From contig CM043965.1 in NCBI GenBank assembly GCA_014529385.2, positions 10,486,912 to 10,550,911 of the forward strand: 64,000 bases of DNA. The letters run 5' to 3'. Below are positions 34,756 to 47,176 of this stretch, one piece after another. The DNA is from Adiantum capillus-veneris. Lineage: Eukaryota; Streptophyta; Polypodiopsida; Polypodiales; Pteridaceae. Position numbers and translations under genes: made by a program. The notes beneath the pieces were generated by a model. It made no database searches. It was not told the origin of the DNA and was given only the letters and a program-made list of their open reading frames with translations. How positions within the stretch are numbered: the stretch's first letter is position 1; each line of letters starts with the position of its first letter.

Positions 34756-35073
34756 ATTCCAGAAGATATCAAGCCATTGGTTGCAATAGCGAGTGGAATG
34801 GCATGACTAATATCCATTTTACTGTACACAAAAGCTACAGTGGTTGCAAAGAGACATGTGACAACCAAAGAGAAAGGTTTGAATGCTTGTAAATTAAAAA
34901 ATAACCCTCCTAGAATATTCGCTTTTTAAGCGCTTGCTATTTTAGAAACAAAAAAATACATCATCTCTATTTAGATGTAAAGAAGAACAAAGGATTGCAT
35001 GAGAAGTGGAAAACAAACCAAAATGCTCATCAATCATTTTTGTCAGTAGATAAAAGTAGTGCTCTATACATGA

Positions 35074-35194
35074 TCAATCCCATCTACATTTGAAAATGGG
35101 AAAAGAGCGTTTAGCGCTGGGACGCTTGAAAAGAGGCTCCTTATGATTCTCTATCTTATTAGGTCCTACAATGCTCTTTAAAGTATTAATTTTG
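35074..35194 (-). pseudogene. Captured exon 2 (candidate)
   Basis: It follows an acceptor (gcttacag) at 35195-35196 on -. In the register set by the exon at 35269-35550 it stays open (KINTLKSIVGPNKIENH...) to a TGA at 35074-35076, or to a donor at about 35087. Lys/Pro-rich, no known domain. Confidence 0.4.
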
Positions 35195-35268
35195 CTGTAA
35201 GCTTCAGATATAGATCAACAACCTAACTCAGAGTCAAGGTAGAGAGCATTTGAGTTTCCCAACTTTAC

Positions 35269-35550
35269 TCGAATTTGCAAAAGGCGTAGGTTGCAAAACC
35301 ATCGACTGGGATCATTTTGGATTCAAACACCTGGTGAAAGGGTACCCCATCTCGAGTCATGGAAGTGTGATTGTAGGTTCTCCAAGCTTCTTCTATAGTA
35401 ACACCCGAAAAGAAACCTCGAACAATGCTTTGAAAGAAGTCAGCTTTCTTTTTTGGAGAGTAATGAATCATTATATGATCCAATACTATCTCCATTGCTT
35501 CCAATCCATGACCAAAACATTCAGCAGATACCCTAGGTGCCATAAAGTTC
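35269..35550 (-). pseudogene. Captured exon 1 (candidate)
   Basis: Open for 94 codons on -. It is preceded by a strong acceptor (polypyrimidine then ttcttag at 35551) and followed by a donor GTAAAG at 35268. A 74-bp intron then leads to the exon ending at 35194. It encodes FGHGLEAMEIVLDHIMIHY and GFFSGVTIEEAWRTYNHTS; I do not recognise the family. Conserved exon-intron signals inside a Helitron suggest gene capture. A longer + strand frame (35250-35657) over the same bases lacks such support. Confidence 0.5.
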
Positions 35551-36746
35551 CTAAGAAAAAAATAAGAGACACTGTAAGTGTAGTTGCTCTAGGACTTTGT
35601 CCACAAAAATTGACTTTAGAATATGTCTCTTTAGATAAGTGCTCAAAGAATTATTGATTTCTAGCTCTCTCTCCCTCTCCCTCTCCCCCCCCCCCCCCCC
35701 TCTCTCTCTCTATATCTAAAATTTATAGGGTTCGGAAGTAGCACTGGATCTTTCAATCACACGTGTTATTCTCTCTATTTAACCCTTTTTGAAATCTGTC
35801 TTGGTTTTATGTGATTTTCTATCCATGTGGTCACCTTTTCGTGATCAACAGTGGTTTATTTTGAACTGTAATGCATATGTAATTGTATAAAGAGAGATGC
35901 CCTCACTTCGCATCATATGAAAAACAACCCAATCCTTGTCCCTTTTGGACATGTTCCACATTCAAAACACTTTAGAAAAACAGGTTGAGTTCAAGACTCA
36001 TAAAATAGAAATGCTTTTATTTCTAAGATGCTAACATCATCTTCTCCAAACAGAGCATGATGTATAGAACAACCAGGTGTTTTATCTTATTGTTAAGAAT
36101 AAGATGTTGATTATTCAAATGCCCTCTTGAGTATCATGCCTTCATTTAAAAACTCGTTAGAGTTCTTTATGACTAATAGAATAAATGTTAGCGTCATGGA
36201 ACTTACATCCTTGGGATCTTTTGAAACTATTCGCATGAGAGTGACAAACTGGTTATGTTAGTTGTCACTTGAACAACATAGCTGGATTTGGAGCCCTATC
36301 ATTAAATAGATCTTTAAACACTTCCATAGACAGGACGCTAAAAACCTCTTCCTTATTAGGGTAAAGACAAAAATCCCACCTTGGGTTTCTTGAATTACTC
36401 CCGTCGCTTGTAGTAGATTGTACTGCTATCTTGGATATTCAAGTATCATCTTGATAAGAATATTGAGTTCAAGGCCTCTTAGTTCAGTATCATGCTCTCT
36501 TGGGATTGCCTTTTGAGTATTATGCCTTGATTTTCAAAACTACGCGAGAATTTCTAAGGTCTACTGGGACTGTTTTAGGCATTTACATCAAGCCTGAGAT
36601 CTTTGGAAACCCTCTCTATGACATTAAAATCTACATCTTTGGATGGAATTGTGGGAGGACACAAACACCCTAAGTGCACTTATAAAGTCTTCTCTCATAG
36701 GCAGTTTAGCCCTAATTTTGGAAAGTTCATATAACATTTTATTTTA

Positions 36747-36750
<4 letters not shown>
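35551..36750. other. Helitron A interior, no gene seen
   Basis: Stop-dense. It includes a pyrimidine tract with poly-C at 35675-35710. Confidence 0.5.
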
Positions 36751-36811
<61 letters not shown>

Positions 36812-36917
36812 GTTTTTTTTTTTGCAGTGGCCATAACCTTGTGGATTACTAGGTCATCTTCAGATAATTCATTTTTATTTCCATTTTTTATACTTTATTG
36901 GTTTTTTCTTTGTCTAT

Positions 36918-36974
<57 letters not shown>

Positions 36975-37068
36975 TGGTATTTTTTTGAGTGGCCATACAT
37001 GGTTATAACCTTGTGGACTCCTAGGACTCTGTATGGCCCCTATTTTTATCTTATCTCACTCACATTTA

Positions 37069-37132
<64 letters not shown>

Positions 37133-37266
37133 GTTTTATCATGTCTAGGGTCACATAAATGTACTCTTTTGAGCACATTACCATAACATTTCATTTCATT
37201 GTCATCTCTCTTTTTCTCTCTCCCACCAATTATTTTTATTCTCTTTGGTCTTTTTCTTCTTCTTCT

Positions 37267-37358
<92 letters not shown>
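36751..37358. repeat. Ladder of four (CT)n arrays
   Basis: CT runs at 36751-36808, 36921-36971, 37074-37129 and 37270-37358 are separated by about 100-140 bp spacers. The first two spacers share gtggccata...accttgtgga. This looks like tandem duplication of a unit holding a microsatellite. Confidence 0.9.
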
Positions 37359-38931
<1,573 letters not shown>

Positions 38932-39090
38932 TAATCATCAAAAGTGTTATTTGTTCGGTGAGATGATATACTTGTCCCTCAGTGTGTTTGGCCCTCATTG
39001 CCAAAAGAATCGAGTGATTACATAATATGATCACATGAAACCAAAGTGATTCCACCAATGGGAATCCTCCTTGTTGCATACATGTTAACC
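38932..39090. repeat. Repeat R1 copy A, right part
   Basis: It aligns with 46903-47070 of copy B: ttgttcggtgagatgatat, tcgagtgatt and acatgaaaccaaagtgattcc. It continues the sequence left of Helitron A. Confidence 0.85.
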
Positions 39091-39159
39091 ATATATATAT
39101 ATATATATATGTGTGGGTGTGTATATGTGTGTGTGTGTATGGAAGGAGTTTCTTTTTAT

Positions 39160-39373
39160 ATATTGCCACAAAGAAAAGAAAGAAAGATGTAAGCTTCTTT
39201 TCATTGTGGCAATATATAAGAAGAAATTCTAACATGTAGTACAATAATGCAATGCACACCATAGTAGAATAGGTCATTTACAAGCGAGGGGGGTAACTGC
39301 CCTCATAACTATATGGCACAGGGTAGGGGCCTAGGGGGATCAAGGGCCCAAATTGAGGGAGGGTGCACAACTT

Positions 39374-39375
<2 letters not shown>
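39160..39375. repeat. Repeat R3 copy 1
   Basis: It shares cttttcattgtggcaatat, gtacaataatgcaatgcacac and gagggtgcacaacttt with copies at 40243-40460 and 51433-51680. Non-coding. It ends at a (TA)n(GA)n run. Confidence 0.85.

Positions 39376-39453
<78 letters not shown>
39376..39453. repeat. (TA)n(GA)n compound microsatellite
   Basis: About 21 TA then about 17 GA units, followed by ggtgcttcaagg. The same order precedes R3 at 51433. Confidence 0.95.
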
Positions 39454-39455
<2 letters not shown>

Positions 39456-39521
39456 GCTTCAAGGACATCACTTGCTTAAATTTACATCTCTCTTTCTTTT
39501 CATTGTGACAATATATACTAA

Positions 39522-39794
39522 AAGATTTCCTTTTTTGGGCAATACCCACAAAATGTGAGTAAATTGAATTAATCACCAAAACATTTACAAAGAGAGCCAT
39601 GCTCAGAACCTCAACCTTATCCACCAATCCATAGAGTAGCAAACTCATTGGATCAACATAGCACCAACCACCATAAGGATCAATACAACACATATCAGGG
39701 GAGCCAGGGAGCCACCAACCTAAACAAAACCAAATAGAGGAGCTAGGGCCGAGTCCAGAGCTTCCATCACCTCCCAAGAGCAAGTCGAAAATGT

Positions 39795-39829
<35 letters not shown>

Positions 39830-40242
39830 ACCAAGAGCCGCACATCTCAGAAGCCAAAACTGCTTCAAGGACCACCGAACCACAAACCCCTTCAAGCTGT
39901 TGCAGGAGAGCCAAGATTCATCAAAAGATGTAACAAGAGCTGTGCGATGCCACCATGCAACCGAAGGCTGCCACCCACCAGGAACATGTCCCAGCAGTAC
40001 GAGATCCGCCCTTCCAACCAGAAGAACTGAGTGCCAATCTTTCCCCCAAGAGAGCCGGGGGGCGGGGGGCAGAGGCTATGGCGAAGAGCATGGGCGGGGA
40101 TGCAAGGGCATCCCTCCAAGCTACTCGAGATTCTCCGCGCAAAGGGGGGCTTGTGACAGGGTGGGCTCAGCGCTTCGCTTGCTGGCTTTGCGGGAGTGAG
40201 GTTGGATGCAGAACACAGCAACGCTCCCCGCAACCCTATAAT
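39522..40242. mobile_element. Retroposed insertion, 721 bp, 13-bp duplication
   Basis: It lies between exact copies of caatatatactaa (39509-39521 and 40243-40255). The long, AT-rich duplication suggests target-primed reverse transcription (LINE, SINE or processed transcript). No clear poly-A tail. One side is GC-rich, with a (GAGCCC)n run at 39790-39828. On - the end near 39522 looks like a plant LINE 3' region (T/G-rich, no frame). Orientation is therefore probably -, at low certainty. Confidence 0.65.
39790..39828. repeat. (GAGCCC)n hexanucleotide repeat
   Basis: About six GAGCCC units; the Arg-Ala frames across it are artefacts. Confidence 0.9.
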
Positions 40243-40601
40243 CAATATATACTAAGAAAACTTAACATACAATTGTTCTTTCTTTTCATTGTGGCAATAT
40301 ATAAGAAGAAACTCCAACATGTAGTACAATAATGCAATGCACAACATAGTAGAAATAGGTCATTACAATCGAGGAGGTCATCACTATATGGCACGGGGTC
40401 GGGGCCTAGGGGAACCAAAGGCCCAAATTGAGCGAGGGTGCACAACTTTCGTTCAATCGCCATGGTGAACTAGGACTTTGCATTGGAGGTGGGCGTAAGG
40501 GAAAACGGCAAATGTGGGTTGCAGAGAAGGAAAGTGAAAGCACGCGTAGCGAAGTGAATCGAGAGTAATGAGTTTTCTCTCTCTCAAGCATCACTATGTT
40601 A

Positions 40602-42114
40602 GGGAAGCTCTATGCTCTTGACCCACATGTGAAAGAAGGCCTTATTCTAGATGCAATCACCTTGATCATCTTTGCTTTAACTTTGATGGCTTGTACTACG
40701 CTTGAGAGAATTTACGATTGGTAGGCATGGGGCACTATAGGTTGCCTGGCTTGAGCAGTAGGGGAATGCTAGCATGCGACTTGAGGGCCAAAGGAAGGCG
40801 AGGGCACTGATGCGTTGTAGGCAAGCGACAACAAGGGAATCCTCAAGAAATCTTATGAGTAATGCATTATATTTTTAAGGGAAAATTACCAAAATACCCC
40901 TCTAATTTGTGGAAATTCCCAAAATACCCTTGTATCTATTTTAGCTAGATTGTTCACGATTTCTTAATCTTTATTCTTTTTTGACAATGTATATTCGTTT
41001 TTTAGTGTTTAGCATATAATTTGTCACAAATTACCTCCCAAAGAAAGACAATTATGTCTAAAATTAATGAAGCAATTCATCTCCAAAGCCTACATAACCA
41101 GCTCAAATTCTAGTTTTAGTATCTTGTATTCATAGACAATCAATCTTCTTATGAAAAGCTATAATTTTTTTAATTTTTGGATAAATTTACTCTCACAACC
41201 AGGGGTATTTTGGGAATTTTGGAATATTTGAAGGGCATTTTGGGAATTTTTGACAATATATGAGGGGTATATTGGGAATTTTTGAAATTTGAAAGGTATT
41301 TTGAGAATTTTCACAAATTAGAGGGGTATTTTGGTAATTTTCCCTATTTTTAAGTGTGATAGTATGTGCCTACGATTTTGAAAAAATCCAAAAAGAGCGA
41401 AATCTATAGGAGATACCGTAAAATGTTGTGGATGATGGGGCAAAAAAAAAAGGTTTTTCTTAAAAAAGGAAGCTTGTGTCTGTGTTTGTTGCACATGCCG
41501 TACTTTGTGGAGAGTATTTTTGAGGGATGGAGTAGAAGTTTCAAGTTTCGTGGGTAGTCGGCGTGCGTTCCCTTCAAGCTACTTAGGGTGTAGAGATGGG
41601 TGATGCAAAGCAATCCATCATGTTGATGAGGAAATGAGGGCGTGTACCAGGCGGGGGGCGGGGCGGGCATTGGAGCTGTCATGATGTGTGGCGTGCTCTG
41701 CCACCACTGCCGTGCACCCTCTCTCATCCGTGCACCCTGTCTCTGTGTATGCTGCTCCTTGCAATTGGAAGGGGCGTGAGGAGCCGCGCACGAGTTGCAA
41801 GAGGGGAGGCGACGAGAGGAGAGGAGGGGCCGAGAGGGTAGCTTCCAGCCTAGGCGAGAAATTTAGGGGGGGGGGGGGGGGATCTTCGACATTAAAGGGG
41901 TTTTCTTAAATCGTCAGCGAGTAATATGTGTCGATTACAAAGATTCTTTCACAAATTTTGCTTCTTTTTTTTGCATGGTAAGTGTGTAACGGGACATTTG
42001 CATGGATCCCTTGTCCGAGGAGGCTTTTAATGTAGGTGGATGCCTTTTCATTGCAATTAGTAAGACTCTTGTGGAGGTGGCGGTGCTACCCAAAAAGCTC
42101 AAATTTAATGCTAA
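40602..42114. repeat. Repeat R1 copy B, left part
   Basis: It aligns with 24330-24804 but is interrupted by the MITE at 40879-41344 and by about 560 bp of extra sequence at roughly 41360-41920, which includes a poly-G run (41866-41881). It ends at the Helitron B junction (…ctaa/ctgg). Confidence 0.8.
40879..41344. mobile_element. MULE-like MITE, 466 bp
   Basis: Perfect 33-bp terminal inverted repeats (40879-40911, 41312-41344) starting GGGAAAATTACCAAAA, flanked by 9-bp tatttttaa (40870-40878, 41345-41353). R1 copy A has one tatttttaa at 24603-24611 and no element. A 9-bp duplication with long TIRs points to the Mutator superfamily. No coding; several ggtattttgggaatt-like subterminal repeats. 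Confidence 0.93.
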
Positions 42115-42243
42115 CTGGCTTGCGCGACCTGCCTATCGACGGGTCTCGCTTGCTCTTACCACTGGTGCATGTATGTGTCCGTCTTTATACATATCTATAT
42201 GACACACACACAATGGATACTGTCGTCATCACTGATCTCCCCC

Positions 42244-42244
<1 letters not shown>

Positions 42245-42287
<43 letters not shown>
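42245..42287. repeat. (GA)n microsatellite
   Basis: About 21 GA units near the 3' end of Helitron B. Confidence 0.95.
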
Positions 42288-42292
<5 letters not shown>

Positions 42293-42846
42293 CAGCTCTC
42301 AACCTCGCAATCACTATTTGTGATATTGTGGAAAGATTACTCTTATCATAGGTGCCAACCACCACAATGCAAAGCATGATGTCCCTCTCAAAGAGCCTAT
42401 GACCGCAACATCACGATGCATTCGTTAGCCCTTACAACTACTGGCAAAATGCCCTATAGTTGAGGAACTCACTTTGGACTGACCAATGAAAGTAACCTGT
42501 TGCCTCGTTGCTTGCTCAATTGACCATGTCTTGCAATCAATCAATATTCTTTTTGCAGTTACTAAATCTATCCAACTTTTTAAGGTTCCTATTTCAAAAT
42601 CATTTAATTTTTCTATCATTTAAATTATTGCTATGCCTATATATTTAAGTCTATTGCAATTTTCATATAAAAGTTCAATATTCATCAATTTATTCTATAT
42701 TATTTAATACATTTCATGTATCTAAATATGTAGTTTCATGAGTAAATCTTATTTGATTTATTTAAAGTATTAATTTAAATTTTTTTCTATATTTTCTTGC
42801 TTTCATTTACAAACTATCTATAGTTTACAATTTCAAAATAAAAATT

Positions 42847-42891
<45 letters not shown>

Positions 42892-43046
42892 TCATTGACG
42901 GTGTACCCGCACCTGCATTACTTGCACATAAAAAAGCCCATGAAAAAACTATGAAGTCAGCCTCCCTCCCTCCCTCCCTCTCTCCCTCTCTCTCTCTCTC
43001 ATCGTAAAAGTTGCAACATCCTTTGTTCTGTTCGATGAAGGAAAAG
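42288..43046. other. Helitron B 3' interior, no gene seen
   Basis: AT-rich, then (GA)n at 42851-42889 and a CCCT-rich tract at 42960-43000 before the copia element. Confidence 0.6.
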
Positions 43047-43221
43047 TGACGGACTGCCGTGTGGGTGCAAGAGAGGGAAGGAGAGAAAGGGGGAAGGAGA
43101 TGAGCATACACAGTATCTTGGTGGAGCACTTGAGAGCAATGGCTCTCAACTCCTTATTCTCATTATAAGCATGAATGAGTAAGTGGGCGGGCGCCCTGGC
43201 CACGAGGCCTGGAACCTAACA
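43047..43221 (-). repeat. Copia-type 3' LTR
   Basis: 175 bp; on + it ends in cctaaca, next to the tract aatctcccactt (polypurine tract on -). Confidence 0.9.
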
Positions 43222-43479
43222 ATCTCCCACTTGTTGAAGGCCAACGTGGCCCAAGTGGCTAAATAATGTAGGGGCTATTATGTACAAATGTACAAAAAAC
43301 GTGAAGCGTGAGTGTAGCGTCACCCTACACCCATCATCTCTATGCAATGTGCGAACCGCTCTGAGGCTAAGCTCTTTGTTAGAGCATCTACTGGGTTTTC
43401 ATCCGTGTGAATTTTGACTAACTCAATGCGTTTGCTTTAGGTGCAAAATTGCTTATGGCTGTGTTGAATGTATGCCATG

Positions 43480-43959
43480 ACAATGTTAGCGAACATAGCA
43501 AGAAAATAGTCTTCATTTTCATCACTAAAATTAAGGCCTTTTGAAGTAAACTATGAGAAGATGTTGCTGAACTTATTCAAGTGAGAATGGGGTGAGAACT
43601 AGCATTAGTGCCCTCTTTCATATTCATGCGCATAAGCTTCTTCATCAAGAAAACCTTGTTCGAGGCATTGTTGCCATCCCATGCTGCACATAGAGCATCC
43701 ATAAATCTCTGGCATTGGTCTTATCCATTATGGTAAAGTAAATGGATTCACCAAGGTGCAGGCGAATGGTCACCATAGCACACTCATTCAAGTCTTCCCA
43801 CTGTTCATCACTGTACACATTCTCTCTTCTTTCATGTAAGGGTGCTATCAAGCCTTTGTTGACCAAAACATCTTGCATACACTGCCTCCAATAAGCAAAG
43901 TTTGTGCCATCAAACTTTTTGATGTAGTATTCTCTTTCGGAAGCACTACTTGCAGCCAT
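43480..43959 (-). pseudogene. Copia gag fragment
   Basis: It starts MAASSASEREYYIKKFDGTN then FAYWRQCMQDVL, the N-terminal pattern of Ty1/copia gag (DUF4219/UBN2). A frameshift near 43660 leads to KKLMRMNMKEGT-like sequence and a stop. It contributes capsid in full elements; here only the first part remains. It is the sole coding trace in the element. Confidence 0.8.
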
Positions 43960-46100
43960 GACTCAAGAGAATGTAGCCAAAATTTTTTTATGGCAAATTG
44001 CTTGGGATAATTTCGTCAGAGTTTCCCCTAGAACAGGAGTGAAAACTCAAACCAAAAGTAGTAAAATCATTGTGTAAGAACAACTAGAAGTGCCAAGAAT
44101 GCAAAAAATGGACGCGCGAAAAAAATTCGTCAGAATCTCCTCTGTACGAGGAGCAAACTTCCAAAGCCAACATACCAAAAGTAAGCACACAACCTTCTCA
44201 AAACAACCACTAGGCATAAATTGCTCAAAACCACTATTGTGTGATCGCCAACTCGGCGTCCAAAGCACAAGAAATGGCCCAAGTACATATCCTATGACGA
44301 GGGTACCATAAGAGGGGAACTCAAGCTATTTGTATCACCGAAGGTATCTCAACATTCGAGAATACCCCAACTCAAAGAAAACCTCAGGCAACGATTCTTC
44401 AAGGGCTAAAGCAGATACAAAACGACTAGGCCACAGTCTCACAAAGGGCTCTTTCAGTGTGTGTCTCAAAAACGACTGAGAAAACGGCTAAAATAGCCAA
44501 AAAATGGCTCCACACGTAGTACAATAGGCAGTGTACGCAACTCAACGTACATGAGTGACCGCACTCAAACATGCACCAAGAATTGATGCATGCAATAAAA
44601 GTTATCCATGCGAGGATATCTGCTCTCAAAAGAGCTCAATAGCACTATGGTGTGCTAAAGCAAACATGCATCTGTCAACACATCTGTCCGTAGAGAGACT
44701 ACTGTAAAAATGATTTCCAAAAATTGTCTGAAAAGAAATGTGTTTGTAAGTGTTTGGAAGCTGGAGAAACTGTGTGTAAATGGGCTTGAAAGCCCCCTAA
44801 CCTACGTGCTGATGTTGATATGGAAATGTTGGTGCCGGTTTCCACCGCCGAACAAAAAGTGCGCTAGTCGAGTAGCAGCCAAGAGAGCTGTAGCCGAAAA
44901 CTATGCCATAGAGCAAAATCGGTGCGCTCGGTTTCGATGCCGGGTGTCACTCCTCTGTGGTAGTGGCACCTCACATGTGCATATCGCAAGCACAATTGTC
45001 CACGGAGAAAATGGACTCGGGTCGGATGTCAACCGTATCGAGATGTGTTGAGCCCATGGGAAGCGCCAAGAAAGTAAGTGTGCTCTCTCTGTCGCACTGT
45101 ATGCTGATAGTAGTGCCGGCGTGGATCAACAAGTCGTCAATGTCCGGTGTTGAGGTGGACGGACTAAGGTCAAGACTGTCGGTGAAATCGGTGTTGAAAC
45201 GGATAATCTCTGATGTCGAGGCCACCTCCTGCCACCAAACGAGAGTCTCCAATGCCAAGACGAGGTGTTGAAGTCACAAATCCCTGCTCTCACTCTCTCT
45301 CACACGCTTGCTCTCTCACAATGAGAGTATCTCTCTCTCTCTCTCTCTCTCTCACAGCTTGCTCTCATTGCTGGATTGTCGAGGGCCCTTTGGTGGGAGC
45401 AAACCCTTGCACACAATAAGGTGTAAGCTTGAGATTCTTTAAAAAAAAAATGAATTCTTTGCAATTTGTCAAAACATCCTGCAGACTGTCAGGTCCGGAT
45501 GGAAGTGTGTGTGTGTGGGCACTGCTCGGCGTGTGCTTCCCTTGATCTACAAACGTGGTCGACCTCCTCCAAGCTCTTGGATTCCCTTCCTGTTGCTTGC
45601 ACTGCCGACTCTGTCTTGATTGCTTCAAACCTTCAAAGGCTTTCCCAATTCAACGTGAAAATCCCGCTTGCTGCAAGCCTTCACTGTACGTGTCTGTGTC
45701 ACACACACAAACTCTCTATTTGCTTGACTTCTCCTGCTCCTAAATCTTTGCTCGATTCTGTGCAAGCTTCCAAGCCTTTCTTGCAAGATTCCTCGCCTGC
45801 TCACCTTGCTTGGTATGCCTTTGCTTGCACTTCGACCTGCTCAATGATGCCCAGCGCTGCCTCAAATTTTAAGCTTGCTTTCCTTGCTTACAACTCCTTT
45901 GCTGTCAACTTTACTTGTCTCAATAAGATCCTTAATCCCCCCTAGAGCTCACGGGCTCACCCGATTCTCTGCCAGGGCTTTGATTAGTTTGTTCACACCC
46001 CTTGCCCGATTCTATAGAGCTTGCCAAAGTTTCAAGAATCCATACCCGATGGAGTCACTACACACGTCGAGTAGTCAGGGCTTGGGTGCCATGCTCTTGG
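43960..46100 (-). other. Long leader between PBS and gag, unknown content
   Basis: About 2.1 kb lies between the primer-binding site and gag, far longer than a normal copia leader. A 159-codon frame on + (45466-45945), antisense to the element, has no known domain. A (CT)n lies at 45331-45353. Possible captured sequence. Confidence 0.5.
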
Positions 46101-46112
46101 GCTCTGATACCA
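46101..46112 (-). other. Primer-binding site of copia-type element
   Basis: TGGTATCAGAGC on -, complementary to initiator-Met tRNA, two bases from the 5' LTR. Confidence 0.9.
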
Positions 46113-46114
46113 CT

Positions 46115-46289
46115 TGATGGAACTGCTGTGCAGGTGCAAGAGAGGGAAGGAGAGAAGGGGGGGAAGGAGATGAGCATACACAGTATTTTGGTGGAGCACT
46201 TGAGAGCAATGGCTCTCAACTCCTTATTCTCATTATAAGCATGGATAGAGTAAGTGGGAAGGCACGACCACGAGGCCTGATACCTAGCA
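46115..46289 (-). repeat. Copia-type 5' LTR
   Basis: 175 bp, matching 43047-43221. Its outer part plus flank (about 46236-46330) is duplicated in tandem at about 46332-46436, including the end cctaacaaaaagatgg. Confidence 0.9.
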
Positions 46290-46770
46290 AAAAGATGGCC
46301 GCTATGCATGTGATTTTTATAGAGATGCTATGCATGGATAGAGTAAGTGGGCAGGCGCGTGCCGGCCACAACCCGACCACGAGGCCTGAAACCTAACAAA
46401 AAGATGGCAGCTATGCATGTGATTTTTATAGAGATGCTTTGCTCTCACTTCGTCCATAGCTCAAGGTGGTAGAGTAGTGTGTCGACAAAGTGGGTAGCAC
46501 AACTCACCCACAGTTATTGAAAGCGACAGAGTGGGTGGCACAACCCACATATCAAGATGCTCGTCATTGGGCTACCAACCTTCTCTCTCAGAAATTCTCG
46601 GATAGAATCCCCAAAGGCCCCTATGTGGATCTTCATCTCAAGATGGGAGAACGCAGACGTGCTTGCCAAGACCCCCTTGGCTTGGCAAGGCTCTCCATAG
46701 TTGCTGCAAGCATTTGCAACCACGTGGAACCTCATTCCTTTCATTTTACTATAGTATATAGATATATAGA

Positions 46771-47070
46771 TTAGAAAGATCATTGAGAACCTTTCTGTGC
46801 TTTGTAAATACACCACCCTTAATGTGGTGCTACATGCCTTCATCTTACAAAATGCAATAATATATGATTTCATCACGAAGAGTCCCTTGCTTGTATTCTC
46901 AATAGACATCCAAAGTCTTGTTTTGTTCGGTGAGATGATATAATAGTCCCTCCTATTATCAAATTGTGTTTGGCCCTTATCCCCAAAAGACTCGAGTGAT
47001 TGCATGCCAAAGCACATGAAACCAAAGTGATTCCATCAATGGAATCACATGAAACCAAAGTGATTCCATC
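46771..47070. repeat. Repeat R1 copy B, right part
   Basis: It continues R1 after Helitron B: gtgctttgtaaata, tatgatttcatc, then at 46902/46903 the empty site of Helitron A. A cacatgaaaccaaagtgatt unit is duplicated at about 47008-47075. Confidence 0.85.
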
Positions 47071-47125
47071 AATGGAAATGCCCCTTGTTGGGAGAGTAAA
47101 GTTGTAAAGAGACCCTCAAACCAAG

Positions 47126-47126
<1 letters not shown>

Positions 47127-47173
<47 letters not shown>
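47127..47173. repeat. (CA)n microsatellite
   Basis: About 23 CA units. Confidence 0.95.

Positions 47174-47176
<3 letters not shown>

Larger units (their letters stand above)
39454..40460. repeat. Repeat R3 copy 2, split by an insertion
   Basis: R3 sequence at 39454-39521 and 40243-40460 flanks the insertion 39522-40242. Both R3 halves match copy 3 at 51433-51680. Confidence 0.75.
43047..46289 (-). mobile_element. Non-autonomous copia-type LTR element, 3.24 kb
   Basis: LTRs of 175 bp at 43047-43221 and 46115-46289, flanked by identical aaaag (43042-43046, 46290-46294). On - LTRs start TGTTAGG/TGCTAGG. The primer-binding site TGGTATCAGAGC lies at 46101-46112, two bases after the 5' LTR, and the polypurine tract AAGTGGGAGAT ends at the 3' LTR. 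The only coding remnant is a copia gag. Protease, integrase and RT are absent, so mobilisation would need help. Confidence 0.93.
42115..46770 (-). mobile_element. Helitron B, non-autonomous, 4.66 kb
   Basis: On - it starts TCTATATATCTATATACTAT (46770 down), a typical Helitron 5' end. It finishes with a hairpin and ccag at 42115 (CTAG in Helitron A, so one change). Host A at 42114 and T at 46771. R1 copy A has the intact site at 24804/24805. Its 3' end is clearly homologous to Helitron A (gcgcgacctgcc against gcgcaacccgcc). It has no Rep or helicase and is largely filled by the copia-type element at 43047-46289. Helitron A could have been its source of transposase. Confidence 0.85.

Noticed and set aside
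35250-35657. 135-codon frame on +
   Set aside because: It overlaps the - strand exon at 35269-35550, which has acceptor, donor and phase-matched second exon; the + frame has no domain or signals.
45466-45945. 159-codon frame on +
   Set aside because: No recognised domain, antisense to the copia-type element and rich in simple Ser/Leu/Ala composition; kept only as a note in the leader entry.
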